Source of the DNA: Leptospira sp. B5-022
Lineage (GTDB): Bacteria > Spirochaetota > Leptospiria > Leptospirales > Leptospiraceae
Direction of reading: 5' to 3'
Assembly (NCBI RefSeq): GCF_000347035.1
Contig: NZ_ANIJ01000025.1
Span: 124,001 to 188,000, forward strand
Length of the DNA: 64,000 bases
How positions within the stretch are numbered: position 1 is the stretch's first letter; every line of letters begins with the position of its first letter. The position numbers were made by a program, and so were the translations under genes. Below are positions 1 through 8,391 of the stretch, piece after piece. The notes beneath the pieces are model-generated. The model made no database searches. It was not told the origin of the DNA and saw nothing but the letters and a program-made list of their open reading frames with translations.

Positions 1-369
1 TCGGAGTTTGTCAATTTCCTCGTTCATGGACATATCTTTTTCGATAAACGTATCGGAAGAAGGAACGTAAGCTTCCGGTTGGTAGTAATCGTAATAAGAA
101 ACGAAATATTCCACCGCATTTTCCGGGAAAAACTCCTTAAACTCTCGAAATAACTGCGCCGCCAAAGTTTTGTTATGCGACAGTACCAAGGTAGGAAGTC
201 CCATATTCGCGATCACCTGGGCCATGGTGAACGTTTTTCCGGAACCGGTCACACCTACTAAGGTGACTTTATCCTCACCCTTTTTGAATGCTTGGCCAAT
301 TTTTTCTATAGCTTGGACCTGGTCCCCGGCAGCTTTATAGTTGGAATGGATTTTAAAAATTGAAGACAT
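1..369 (-). CDS. uvrB: UvrABC system protein B, N-terminal part (runs off the window)
   Basis: UvrB is the damage-verifying helicase subunit of nucleotide excision repair. Translating the minus strand from the ATG at 367-369 gives 123 residues without a stop. They include the Walker A segment GVTGSGKT near residue 40, the [12 protein letters not shown] segment and the [16 protein letters not shown] segment of the UvrB beta-hairpin region, all close to the family consensus. The gene is cut by the window edge, so about 80 percent of the protein is outside. The gene upstream on the same strand ends 60 bases away, so shared transcription is possible. I see no real alternative identity. Confidence 0.95.
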   Translation of the reverse strand, partial: MSSIFKIHSNYKAAGDQVQAIEKIGQAFKKGEDKVTLVGVTGSGKTFTMAQVIANMGLPTLVLSHNKTLAAQLFREFKEFFPENAVEYFVSYYDYYQPEAYVPSSDTFIEKDMSMNEEIDKLR

Positions 370-429
370 ATTTTTGGAAAGAAAGACCCGAAAATCGAAG
401 AAGTGTAAAACGTAAAAAAACTGAAAAAT

Positions 430-1101
430 TTACTTCGGAAGGATTTTTTCGGCCATGAACAAGGCCTGTCTTTTATCCTCTAAGATCTCGAGATCCATTT
501 TATCGAATAATTTTTGCATAACCATCATCCCTCTCATTAGAGTGGCTGTGGAAGAAAATTTTCCCCTTTCTATATCTTCTTCGATATTTAATTCTCTCAG
601 GTTGTTCACCAGTCGGATCTTAAAAATTCCGTTTTTTTCGATTGAATAAGCGACTTCTACGTTTCCGCCGTCACCATATTTGACTGCATTCTCCACCGCT
701 TCGATGGAGCCGATCGTCAGATCCACGATCATATCCTCGTCGATCCCGTTCCCTCTCAAGAAAGATTCCATTCTGCTTCTAACATATTGCATCGGTTGGA
801 ATTCGGTGCGGCCAAGTAGAAGGTATTCTTCTGTTTTGGAAGTTTTTTTACGTAGAGAAGATTCCGAAGAGAGAGTATATTCTCTGGGATCTAATTTACT
901 TTTTGCGGCTTCTCCGGAAGTAACAAGCTCATCCAAAACTTTGGGAACCCAATCCGGAGAGAACATAGGCTCTTCTCTGAATTTTCGAAGAGTGTCCATA
1001 CGGATCCACGCATGGAAATCCTGGGAATTACCTGTTAAACCGTTTGCTAGGAGTTCCCGAATTCGGGCTTGTATCTCTCCTAGGGAAAAGGACATTCCCA
1101 T
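430..1101 (-). CDS. Serine-kinase-like HATPase protein with an unassigned N-terminal domain
   Basis: This 223-residue soluble protein ends in a GHKL/HATPase domain (about 105-220) of the RsbW anti-sigma/serine kinase type. The N-box is clear (EAVENAVKYG, near 135). The G2 region reads MRGMMVMQKLF, which keeps Arg-Gly but replaces the usual GLGL with bulky residues, so ATP handling may be altered. Residues 1-100 are not part of the RsbW core and look like a small helical, possibly winged-helix, unit; that is inference. RsbW proteins bind STAS antagonists, and a STAS protein lies at 26889. It sits 67 bases after trmL and 60 before uvrB on the same strand. The partner and target are unknown. Confidence 0.75.
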   Translation of the reverse strand: MGMSFSLGEIQARIRELLANGLTGNSQDFHAWIRMDTLRKFREEPMFSPDWVPKVLDELVTSGEAAKSKLDPREYTLSSESSLRKKTSKTEEYLLLGRTEFQPMQYVRSRMESFLRGNGIDEDMIVDLTIGSIEAVENAVKYGDGGNVEVAYSIEKNGIFKIRLVNNLRELNIEEDIERGKFSSTATLMRGMMVMQKLFDKMDLEILEDKRQALFMAEKILPK

Positions 1102-1168
1102 ATTTTTCCATAGGACCGTTTTTTTCGAGGGGTGTAAATCCGATTTTTTCCGGAAGACAGTTTCCGAT

Positions 1169-1630
1169 TCACCAACGTCGGATTTGCCGCAATGCTTCGT
1201 ATGCGATTACAGCGACCGCGTTACTCAAATTCAAACACCTGCAATCTTCTTCCATCGGGATCCGAAGGATCCCATTAGGGATCTCTGATTGAAAAATTTC
1301 AGGAGGTAATCCGGAAGTTTCATTTCCGAACAAAAATACGTCATTCTCCCCATAATGAGGAGTTGTATAAGAAATTTTACCCTTAGTGGATATTAAATAT
1401 AATTTGGAATCGGAAGGTAAAGATTTTGAGAAAGTTTCCCAACTAGGATGAAGGGTCAATTTTAGTTTATCCCAATAATCCAACCCTGCTCTTCTTGCTG
1501 CTTTTTCAGACAACTCGAAGGCAGGTTCTCCTACAATATGCAACTCCGCACCTAAGGCGACGCAGAGTCGGGCGATATTTCCCGTATTGGGAGGTATCTC
1601 CGGTCGATACAATGCGATCCGGAGTGCCAT
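1169..1630 (-). CDS. trmL: tRNA (cytidine/uridine-34 2'-O)-methyltransferase
   Basis: TrmL methylates the wobble-base ribose of tRNA-Leu isoacceptors with S-adenosylmethionine. At 153 residues it has the short single-domain SPOUT length. The three family motifs are present: PNTGN (14-18), FGNETSGLP (near 100) and the C-terminal LNLSNAVAVIAYE (near 133-145), which forms the trefoil-knot cofactor site. The ATG directly follows the stop of the S1-domain gene with no gap, so the two are translated from one message. Nothing is odd in length or motifs. Confidence 0.93.
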   Translation of the reverse strand: MALRIALYRPEIPPNTGNIARLCVALGAELHIVGEPAFELSEKAARRAGLDYWDKLKLTLHPSWETFSKSLPSDSKLYLISTKGKISYTTPHYGENDVFLFGNETSGLPPEIFQSEIPNGILRIPMEEDCRCLNLSNAVAVIAYEALRQIRRW

Positions 1631-2779
1631 TTAACCTTTTTTCTGTCCCTTGTTTAAGGATTTTGCAAGAATAGCGCCGAAAGATCCGGTGGAAGAAGTC
1701 TCTTCCGAAAGATATCCACTATAATCCAATCTTTCCTGCACTTCTTTCGCTTTTACAAGGGAAAGTGAGATCTGTCTTTTTGTAGGATTCACTTCCGTTA
1801 CGAAGGCAGAAACCGAATCACCGGTCTTGAAATGTTGTGCGGCAGGTGTACGATTTTGTAGTCCCGTTTCTCGATTGGGAACCAGTCCGGAAAAATGTTC
1901 ATTCAATTTTACGAATACTCCGAAAGGTTTTACACTTTCTACCGTTCCGGTAACCAAATCTCCTTCCTTGAACGGAACATTTTGCGCCCAAGGATCTTTT
2001 AGAAAATCCTTAACTGTGAAACTATGTTTTTCTTCTTCCCAATCTAATTTTAGGACTTTAGCCCTAAGCACTTGCCCTGGATGGAATTCTTTGGAGAGAT
2101 CGGCTCCTTTTTTGAAAGTGGCTTCGGAAGCAGGCACAAGTGCTGTAAGTCCGTCCGCTTCCACGATCAATCCGAAGGTATGAACGGATTTGACCTTACA
2201 AGTGACGAACATGCCAGGCTTCAATTCGCCTTTCAGGACGGAAATTTTGGCCTCTCTTTCCTTATCCGCGATTTTCTTTTGGGAAACGATGATCTTTCCC
2301 TTATTCCCGACTTCTGAGATCAAAAAGCGGACCCTTTTGCCAACTCCGTTGTTTTGTTTTTTGAGTTCCGGATCCAATTGGGAGAATGGACAGAAGCCTG
2401 TAAGTTCGCCTAACTTGACCTCTACGCCTGCTTCATTCTCTCCGATGATATGACCTAAGACCGGAATTTCGGCGTGATGAGCCACCGATACCATATCTTT
2501 GGAGATTGTGTCCCCGTTCAAACAAGTGGTGAAGTATTGGTCTCCGGAAGATTCCTGTAGGAAATAAGCCTCGATTGTCTCTCCCTGTTTCGGAGCTTCC
2601 GTAAATTCGTCAGAAGCGATAATACCTGAGAGTCCTGCTTCTTGGATCTTTATAAAAACGTAATCCGATTTGGAACTGGTGACTAACGCAGAAACTTTGG
2701 CTCCGGGCTCTAAGGCCGCTTTTTTTCGGAAACTTTCGTCCAGTAATTTTTGAAACAGTTCTTTTTGATCTTCTTTCAT
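1631..2779 (-). CDS. S1 RNA-binding domain protein
   Basis: This 382-residue protein is built mainly of S1/OB-fold repeats. The two clearest are at about 185-250 (FGLIVEADGLTALVPASE) and 268-340 (PFGVFVKLNEHFSGLVPN). Two more degenerate repeats precede them, near 20-80 and 100-160. The length is well below the usual 550 or so residues of ribosomal protein S1, so it is more likely an accessory RNA-binding or translation-associated protein than the main RpsA; this is inference. It overlaps the upstream amidohydrolase-like gene by four bases and abuts trmL, forming a tight three-gene operon. Confidence 0.8.
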   Translation of the reverse strand: MKEDQKELFQKLLDESFRKKAALEPGAKVSALVTSSKSDYVFIKIQEAGLSGIIASDEFTEAPKQGETIEAYFLQESSGDQYFTTCLNGDTISKDMVSVAHHAEIPVLGHIIGENEAGVEVKLGELTGFCPFSQLDPELKKQNNGVGKRVRFLISEVGNKGKIIVSQKKIADKEREAKISVLKGELKPGMFVTCKVKSVHTFGLIVEADGLTALVPASEATFKKGADLSKEFHPGQVLRAKVLKLDWEEEKHSFTVKDFLKDPWAQNVPFKEGDLVTGTVESVKPFGVFVKLNEHFSGLVPNRETGLQNRTPAAQHFKTGDSVSAFVTEVNPTKRQISLSLVKAKEVQERLDYSGYLSEETSSTGSFGAILAKSLNKGQKKG

Positions 2780-4152
2780 CGTCTCTGCCCCTTAGTTTTC
2801 TTTTTTTCCGGAGAAGAGATTTCCGTTTTCACTCTCTCCGTCACGACCGTTCTTAATGTTTTTAGTTTATCCCAATTCTGGAGAGGGTCTTCTCTAAAAA
2901 TCAAAAGATGAGCCGGTTTTCCGACTCGGATCTTCCCCTCATGAGCCGCCCCCAAATACTGGCAGGTGGTTTCCGTCGCCGCTCTCAAGGCTTCTTTAGG
3001 TCCCAGAAGTTCGGATAAAATTCTAAGTTCCTTCCAGCCGGAAATCCCAGGGAACTGTAATTGGTGACCTGCACCGGAACCGAGTAAGATCCTTAGGGAC
3101 AGATTTTTGCGAGCTCTCAAGAAAGCAAGATAGGATTCGTATTCCTTCTCCGCTTCCTCTCGTTCCGATTCGGAAAGTCCTGGTATAGTAGAAAGTACTT
3201 CTTTAGACAGCGCTCTTTCCCTAAAAGTCGGGCTCCATTGGGTCCATTTTTCCCATTCTTCCACAAAAGAAGAAGTACCTATTCCCTTTCTTGTAAAATA
3301 GATCCCGAAAAGTGGAGCCCAAATCTGTTTCACCAAATTATGAGCCACGGGACGAATGGAAGAAGTTTCCGGGATAGGATGATAGAGCACCTTCGTTTCG
3401 GAAGACAAAGCTTCCCAATTTGCAAATTCCTCTCCGAAGGTGGAGACGGATAATTCCAATCCATTCTTCTCCGCTTCACTTCTCATTCGATAGAGAAGTT
3501 TTCCATCCACTTCGAAAGTTTCTCCTTCGTTATGCCGTAAGAATACATGGATCTTTCCTTTTTTGCCGGAGAGAGAAGACATCGCTTCTTCAGGTGATTT
3601 CAGGATCTTATAGCCGGAAGCTTTAGATCCGGAAATTTCTTTGGACTCGGCAATTAAAACCGGAGCAAGAACCGAGATACTCGGATACTGAGAATTCTTT
3701 TTTCGGATCAGGGAAAGTTCGCCGGCCCAGGGAGGATCCGCAATACTCTGGATATGCGTGAACCCATGTAGCAGAAATTGTTTCAGATCGGATTCCAATT
3801 CCGAACGTTCTTTCCAACCACCGAGTGAATTTGCCCCTAAGGTTACGTGAGAATCACAAAACCCTGGTAAAATGAACAGAGGATCTTTGGAGGAAGGAGA
3901 AGAAGATATTTTCTCTACTAGGCCGTCTTTGACCTGGATCTGAACCGGACCGGAATATTCCAACGTTTCGGGTTGGACCAAATAAACTCCGCTCCATGAC
4001 CAGGAATCCGCGTGAATGTTCCCGGAAAAAACAAGGCTCCCTAAAATGTAGGGGAAGAATTTCGGCAAAATTCGGACCCAATTAGAACGGACCTTTTTTA
4101 AAGCTATTAGAATGAGTCTCTTGACAAACAAATCGAGTTCCGAAAAGTTCAA
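2776..4152 (-). CDS. Exported amidohydrolase-like protein lacking key metal ligands
   Basis: The overall plan follows the imidazolonepropionase/amidohydrolase superfamily. LPGFCDSH (near 95-105) occupies the place of the usual PGxxDxHxH, and the C-terminal ALRAATETTCQYLGAAHEGK plus the GKPAHLLIF segment match the conserved tail. The metal site looks spoiled: HxH reads HVT, and the late GTDAG motif reads GSGAG, so the catalytic Asp is missing. A hydrophobic signal-like stretch lies at about 29-50 and ends near HADS. The listed start is TTG at 4152; TTG at 4131 or 4068 is possible, and the last would put the signal peptide at the N-terminus. Probably a periplasmic binding or pseudo-enzyme; the substrate is unknown. 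Confidence 0.7.
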   Translation of the reverse strand: MNFSELDLFVKRLILIALKKVRSNWVRILPKFFPYILGSLVFSGNIHADSWSWSGVYLVQPETLEYSGPVQIQVKDGLVEKISSSPSSKDPLFILPGFCDSHVTLGANSLGGWKERSELESDLKQFLLHGFTHIQSIADPPWAGELSLIRKKNSQYPSISVLAPVLIAESKEISGSKASGYKILKSPEEAMSSLSGKKGKIHVFLRHNEGETFEVDGKLLYRMRSEAEKNGLELSVSTFGEEFANWEALSSETKVLYHPIPETSSIRPVAHNLVKQIWAPLFGIYFTRKGIGTSSFVEEWEKWTQWSPTFRERALSKEVLSTIPGLSESEREEAEKEYESYLAFLRARKNLSLRILLGSGAGHQLQFPGISGWKELRILSELLGPKEALRAATETTCQYLGAAHEGKIRVGKPAHLLIFREDPLQNWDKLKTLRTVVTERVKTEISSPEKKKTKGQRR

Positions 4153-4157
4153 GGTTA

Positions 4158-4850
4158 ATGGGTCAGGAAATCCGGGATATATCAGACAATATCCGGCTTA
4201 CGGTGGAGGACGGAAGAATCCTCTCTCTAAAGACCCATCGGATCACCAGATCGGTCGAGGAACATATCCAGCAGGCGATCGAGCTCATCTTGGATAAGGT
4301 CACTTATCCCACCCTTGTTCCAACGATTTACACTATCGTAAAAGAATTATCGATCAATGCCTGCAAGGCAAATCAAAAAAGGATCTTCTTCGAGGAAAAA
4401 GGCTACGATATTGAAAATCCGATCCAGTACAAAAAAGGAGTCTCCGAATATAAGGAATTATTTTCCGAAAGTATGGCGGAAGAATACGGAAACAAATCCA
4501 AAAAAAAAGGATATTTCTGTCTGATCACCTTCGACTATTCCATGGACGGAATTCGGATCGAGGTAACAAACAACACACCGGTGACCATTGAAGAAGAAAA
4601 ATCCCTTCGTGAAAAATTAGAAAAAGGAATGCAGTACGGAGACATCGCCCAATTCTATTTAGATAACGCCGACAATACGGAAGGAGCGGGACTCGGACTT
4701 GCACTCATATTAATCATGTTGAAAGGAGAAGGTATCGATCCTTCCTATTTTAGGATCATCATCCGAAAAGACGTTACCATCGCCAGATTGGAAGTTCCTC
4801 TTTCGTCTAATTTTAAATCCGTTAGAGATCAGGATTTTTCCCGCGCTTAG
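4158..4850 (+). CDS. Free-standing HATPase-domain protein (histidine-kinase-like ATPase)
   Basis: This 230-residue soluble protein has no phosphoacceptor helix and consists mainly of a GHKL ATPase fold. The N-box is KELSINACKAN (near 62-72) and the G2 box is NTEGAGLGLALI (near 172-183). Between them lies an insertion of about 60 residues that is absent from short RsbW proteins. It is clearly related to the protein at 59527-60426, with matching EEEKSLREKLEKG and EGIDPSYFRI blocks, but only this copy keeps the ATP-binding boxes. Its stop codon directly precedes the glycosyltransferase ATG, so the two genes are co-translated. The role is inferred to be regulatory; the partner is unknown. Confidence 0.75.
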   Translation: MGQEIRDISDNIRLTVEDGRILSLKTHRITRSVEEHIQQAIELILDKVTYPTLVPTIYTIVKELSINACKANQKRIFFEEKGYDIENPIQYKKGVSEYKELFSESMAEEYGNKSKKKGYFCLITFDYSMDGIRIEVTNNTPVTIEEEKSLREKLEKGMQYGDIAQFYLDNADNTEGAGLGLALILIMLKGEGIDPSYFRIIIRKDVTIARLEVPLSSNFKSVRDQDFSRA

Positions 4851-5618
4851 ATGTACCCAATCTCAGCCTGTATCATCACATTAAACGAAGAAGATAATAT
4901 CGAAAGATGTCTGTCTTCCCTAGATTTCGTAAACGAGATCATAGTATTGGATTCAGGTTCCATGGATAAAACGGAAAGTATCGCGAAACAAAAGGGAGCC
5001 AAAGTTGTTCTCCGGAAATTCGACGACTACGTGTCCCAAAAAAACCATGTCATATCTTTAGCAGTGAATCCTTGGATACTCACTCTGGATGCAGACGAAG
5101 AACTTTCTCCGGGACTAAAAGAAGAGATCAAAAACTTATTTAAGAACGGTGAACCGGAAGAAGACGGGTTCTTGATCCCGAGACTTACGATGTACATGGG
5201 AAAATGGATCCGGCACGGAGGCTGGTATCCGAATTATAGGGCCAGGTTATTCTTAAGATCCAAAGGAAAATTCGTGGGTGGAAAGGTCCACGAAGCGGTG
5301 GAATTGTCCGGAAAGAGGAAGAAGTTAAAACATCCCGTATTCCATTATTCCTACGAAAATTTATTCGATCATGTGAACTTTATCAATCGATATTCCGAAC
5401 TTGCAGCCGCGGAAAAATTCGGAAAAGGAAAAAGAACCGGTCTGTTCTTAGCTTTATTAGAAGCAGGATACAAATCCTTTTGGATGTATTTTGTGAGACT
5501 CGGGTTTTTGGACGGCAGAAGGGGATTGATCCTCGCGATCATGGGATTCTATTATAATTTTCTAAAATACACCAAAGTATTCGAAATGTCTTTGGCGGAA
5601 AAAGAAAAGAAGAAATAA
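4851..5618 (+). CDS. Family 2 glycosyltransferase, WaaE/KdtX type
   Basis: The protein (255 residues) starts with the GT-A nucleotide-sugar fold: CIITLNEEDNIERCL (near 5-20), an LDSGSMDKT motif (near 36) and the metal-binding DADEE near residue 80. The HGGWYPNYRARLF block and the later VHEAVELSG segment are typical of the LPS-core WaaE/KdtX family, which adds a glucose-type sugar to inner-core LPS. The C-terminal third is basic with a hydrophobic stretch (about 195-235), suggesting membrane association. It begins immediately after the stop of the HATPase gene. The acceptor in this organism is unknown. Confidence 0.85.
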   Translation: MYPISACIITLNEEDNIERCLSSLDFVNEIIVLDSGSMDKTESIAKQKGAKVVLRKFDDYVSQKNHVISLAVNPWILTLDADEELSPGLKEEIKNLFKNGEPEEDGFLIPRLTMYMGKWIRHGGWYPNYRARLFLRSKGKFVGGKVHEAVELSGKRKKLKHPVFHYSYENLFDHVNFINRYSELAAAEKFGKGKRTGLFLALLEAGYKSFWMYFVRLGFLDGRRGLILAIMGFYYNFLKYTKVFEMSLAEKEKKK

Positions 5619-5797
5619 AGACGACGATTCCTACTTTCGTAGTGCCGCAACTTTGCGACACTGCGCGGAAAAAGGAAAAGCCCGGATCTGGATGCGACAG
5701 CGATCGTAGCGGAAATCCGGCAATGCGCCGTTTATGGCGCTTTGCTGATTGGAGCGAAGAGCGCGATCACGAGCAAAGCGAGTGAGTCGCCCGTAAA
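5619..5797. repeat. GC-rich stem-loop cluster between convergent genes
   Basis: This gap lies between two convergent genes and is richer in GC and in inverted repeats than its surroundings. I see three dyads: AGTGCCGCAA with TTGCGACACT (about 5640-5661), CCCGGAT with ATCCGG across a 30-base loop (about 5690-5731), and GCGCC with GGCGC (5725-5740). The composition resembles the other intergenic repeats in this window without matching them exactly. It may act as a bidirectional terminator, a dispersed repeat, or both. No ORF of note is present. Confidence 0.5.
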
Positions 5798-6196
5798 TTA
5801 ATCCCTACGTTCTTTATTATGATTGATACGGTTCATGATATAGAGCATGGAGTATCCGCCCAAAAGTACCGCGATCAAATTCACATTGGCAACCTGGTAG
5901 ATTCCGATCTTAGGCGAGATTAACCAATACACCACTTCTCGGATTAGGTCTTGGAAGATAGAAAGAATGATCAACGACCCCAGAATAGCGACTAAAAACG
6001 CCACCCAGTAACCGCCTAAAAGATCCTTTCTTTTATAATAATAAAAATACCAGGCTAAACCGCCGCTAATGGACAGAACAAACAGTATATCCGTGAATGT
6101 CGTCCACCAACCCGAAGAAGAAGCTAAAACTAAAAAGGGTTGAGTGCCGAGTAAAGGGAGAAAATCGTTGAGCGAGGCCAGGATTCCCATCTGCAT
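5798..6196 (-). CDS. Small integral membrane protein, function unknown
   Basis: The protein has 132 residues with about three or four hydrophobic segments (near 8-25, 33-52, 63-82 and 100-120). The C-terminus is charged and probably cytoplasmic (NRINHNKERRD). I do not recognise a family motif. The gene is divergent from aroE and convergent with the glycosyltransferase, so it is probably a single-gene transcript. An ATG two codons downstream (6190) is an equally good start. Coding status is supported by the length and the clean membrane pattern rather than by homology. Confidence 0.65.
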   Translation of the reverse strand: MQMGILASLNDFLPLLGTQPFLVLASSSGWWTTFTDILFVLSISGGLAWYFYYYKRKDLLGGYWVAFLVAILGSLIILSIFQDLIREVVYWLISPKIGIYQVANVNLIAVLLGGYSMLYIMNRINHNKERRD

Positions 6197-6257
6197 TACA
6201 GGTTTTCCGGGTTTTCGGATAAAGTCGAGAATTTTAGTAAAAAAGAAGCGGAACCCA

Positions 6258-7124
6258 TTGAAAATCTTTCGAGACAGCTCAAAATACTTCGGGATCGTAG
6301 GCCGACCCTTATCTCATACCCTCTCACCTCTATTACATACTTCATGGTATGAAGACCTAAGTCTGGACTGCGGATATTTGGTTTTTCCTGTGGAAACTTT
6401 GGAAAAAAAGGAACTTCTTTCTTTGTCCAAGTTCGGAGTAAGAGGTTTGTCCGTAACCATTCCTCATAAAGAGATTGCTTTTCTACTCGCAGATAAAACC
6501 GACGAGACCTCTCAAGCGGTCAAAGCCAGTAATACTTTAATTTTCGAGAACGGATCGATTAGCGCGCATAATACGGACGGAATAGGCGCAGTCCGGTCCG
6601 TGAAAGAATCTTTTCCGGAAAGTTTAAAAGGAAAAGTATTATTGATCGGAAGCGGTGGAAGTGCTCGCGGAATTTCTTTCACACTATTGAAAGAAGCAGG
6701 AGCAAAAGATCTTACTATCGCTGCAAGAAATCCCAAAACTTCGGAGGAATTGATCGGCTTACTATCCAAGACTTCGTCCGCAAAGATCCAATCCAAGGAT
6801 CTAAACGAAGTACAAAAGGATTTTTCGGAATATTCTCTCATCATTCATACAACTCCGCTTGGAATGAAAGGAAAAGATCCGGGACCCGCTATCCCTGAGT
6901 CTTGTTTTGTAGAAGGTCAAATCGTATTCGATATAGTCTATAACCCTCTGGAAACTCCTTTGGTTTTAGGGGCCAAGAAGAAGGGCGCCAAGATCGTGCC
7001 TGGAACGGATATGTTACTCTACCAAGCGGTAGAACAATTCAGATTATTCACCGGCGTAAATTTAAGTACCGACCTAATCGAAAAGGGAAGGTCCAGGCTG
7101 TTAAATGCTCTCGGATACACCTGA
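6258..7124 (+). CDS. aroE: Shikimate dehydrogenase
   Basis: AroE reduces 3-dehydroshikimate to shikimate with NADPH in aromatic amino acid synthesis. The N-terminal substrate domain has GRPLSHTLSPLLH, the catalytic Lys in TIPHKE and the catalytic Asp in NTDGIGA. The NADP-binding Rossmann loop is GSGGSARG. The open frame extends back to 6144, but that would run into the divergent gene. The TTG at 6258 places the start about 10 residues before the conserved YFGIVG strand, as expected for the family. Twenty-one bases separate it from folC, so the two probably form an operon. Confidence 0.92.
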   Translation: MKIFRDSSKYFGIVGRPLSHTLSPLLHTSWYEDLSLDCGYLVFPVETLEKKELLSLSKFGVRGLSVTIPHKEIAFLLADKTDETSQAVKASNTLIFENGSISAHNTDGIGAVRSVKESFPESLKGKVLLIGSGGSARGISFTLLKEAGAKDLTIAARNPKTSEELIGLLSKTSSAKIQSKDLNEVQKDFSEYSLIIHTTPLGMKGKDPGPAIPESCFVEGQIVFDIVYNPLETPLVLGAKKKGAKIVPGTDMLLYQAVEQFRLFTGVNLSTDLIEKGRSRLLNALGYT

Positions 7125-7145
7125 AAGAATATTAGAAATACTTAA

Positions 7146-8351
7146 ATGTCTATCCCAGATTTTTTAGAATTCGGATCCAAATTAACCAATTTAGAGAAGA
7201 CTAGAAATTTTAACGTTTTTGGGGATTATTCCTTAGATCCGTTCCGTAAACTAATAGACTCCCATGGCTGGAGAGATCGAAAGAAAGAAAGGCTTAGGAT
7301 CTCTGTCGTCGGAACGAACGGAAAAGGTTCCGTTTCCCATTTTTTAGCGGGAAGTTTTTCAAATTTGGGATACGGAACAGGTCTTTATACTTCTCCTCAT
7401 CTATTCGATCCGAAAGAAAGGATCAGAATCGGCCCGAATTTCGATCCTATCGACCAAGAAGATCTAAAAGAGATCTCTAATATTCTATTTACGGAAAGTA
7501 CTTCGGAGGAACTTTCCTTTCTCTCCTGGTTCGAATGGTTTACACTTGGATCTTTCGTTTTATTCGAAAAAAAGGACATCGCGGTCCAAATATACGAAGC
7601 GGGCTTAGGCGGAAGATTAGACGCCACAAAAGTGGCGGAACCGGACATACTAGTTATATGCGCTATCGGAGAAGATCATAAGGCGGTTTTAGGAAATACA
7701 AAAGAAGCGATCTTAAAGGAAAAATTAGGGATCGTATCCGAAAGAACGAAGATCGTATTCGCATTAGAACCGGAACCGTCTCAGTTAAAAATACTAAAAG
7801 AGTTTTGTTCCGAAAAGAATTTGTATCTCCATCTTTTTCCTTCTTTGCCGGAAGGAAAATCCTATCTGGATCATAATCAAGAATACGTAAAGTTTATTGT
7901 AGAGAACCTACAGGGATATATCTCTAAGAAGTTATCCTCTTTGGAAAAGACGGAACAAGTAATTTTTAGACCCCTGCCCCTTCCTCCAGGCAGGTTGGAG
8001 ACCATATCGGATCTTCCCTTCATCGTATTCGATCCTGCACATAATCCGGATGCAATCCGAGTCACACTTGCGTCTTTATCTTCCGCATTTCCAGGTAAAA
8101 GGTTTTCTATACTCGCCGGATTTTTACCGGACAAAGAAGGAGAATCTATGGCGGAAAAACTTTTTGATTATACAAAAATACAGAATACAAATTTGTATTT
8201 TTTAGATTCCAAAGAATTCAAACTTCCGGAAGGATATGGATCTTATTCGGTCCTTCCGGAAAAACTTTCGGAGATCCTAAAACCTATACGGAACGCAGAA
8301 GGCCTCCTTGTCTTAGGAAGTTTTAGACTATATTCTTATATCAAAGCTTAA
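7146..8351 (+). CDS. folC: Bifunctional folylpolyglutamate / dihydrofolate synthase
   Basis: FolC adds glutamate to folates, and in many bacteria also to dihydropteroate, with ATP. The Mur-ligase P-loop is VVGTNGKGSVSHFL (near 55-68). It is followed by TGLYTSPHLFDPKERI and the EAGLGGRLDATKV motif (near 150-162), all diagnostic. The C-terminal Mur-ligase domain contains FDPAHNPDAIRVTL. The length of 401 residues is typical. It follows aroE by 21 bases and is probably co-transcribed. Whether it has one or both activities cannot be told from the sequence. Confidence 0.93.
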   Translation: MSIPDFLEFGSKLTNLEKTRNFNVFGDYSLDPFRKLIDSHGWRDRKKERLRISVVGTNGKGSVSHFLAGSFSNLGYGTGLYTSPHLFDPKERIRIGPNFDPIDQEDLKEISNILFTESTSEELSFLSWFEWFTLGSFVLFEKKDIAVQIYEAGLGGRLDATKVAEPDILVICAIGEDHKAVLGNTKEAILKEKLGIVSERTKIVFALEPEPSQLKILKEFCSEKNLYLHLFPSLPEGKSYLDHNQEYVKFIVENLQGYISKKLSSLEKTEQVIFRPLPLPPGRLETISDLPFIVFDPAHNPDAIRVTLASLSSAFPGKRFSILAGFLPDKEGESMAEKLFDYTKIQNTNLYFLDSKEFKLPEGYGSYSVLPEKLSEILKPIRNAEGLLVLGSFRLYSYIKA

Positions 8352-8391
8352 ATATTTTGGCCGATACGCCAAAGAACTCCGGAAAGATCTA

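Noticed and set aside
680..1288. Plus-strand frame of about 200 codons opposite the HATPase and trmL genes
   Set aside because: It is antisense to two well-supported genes, crosses their boundary and has no family motif or ribosome site.
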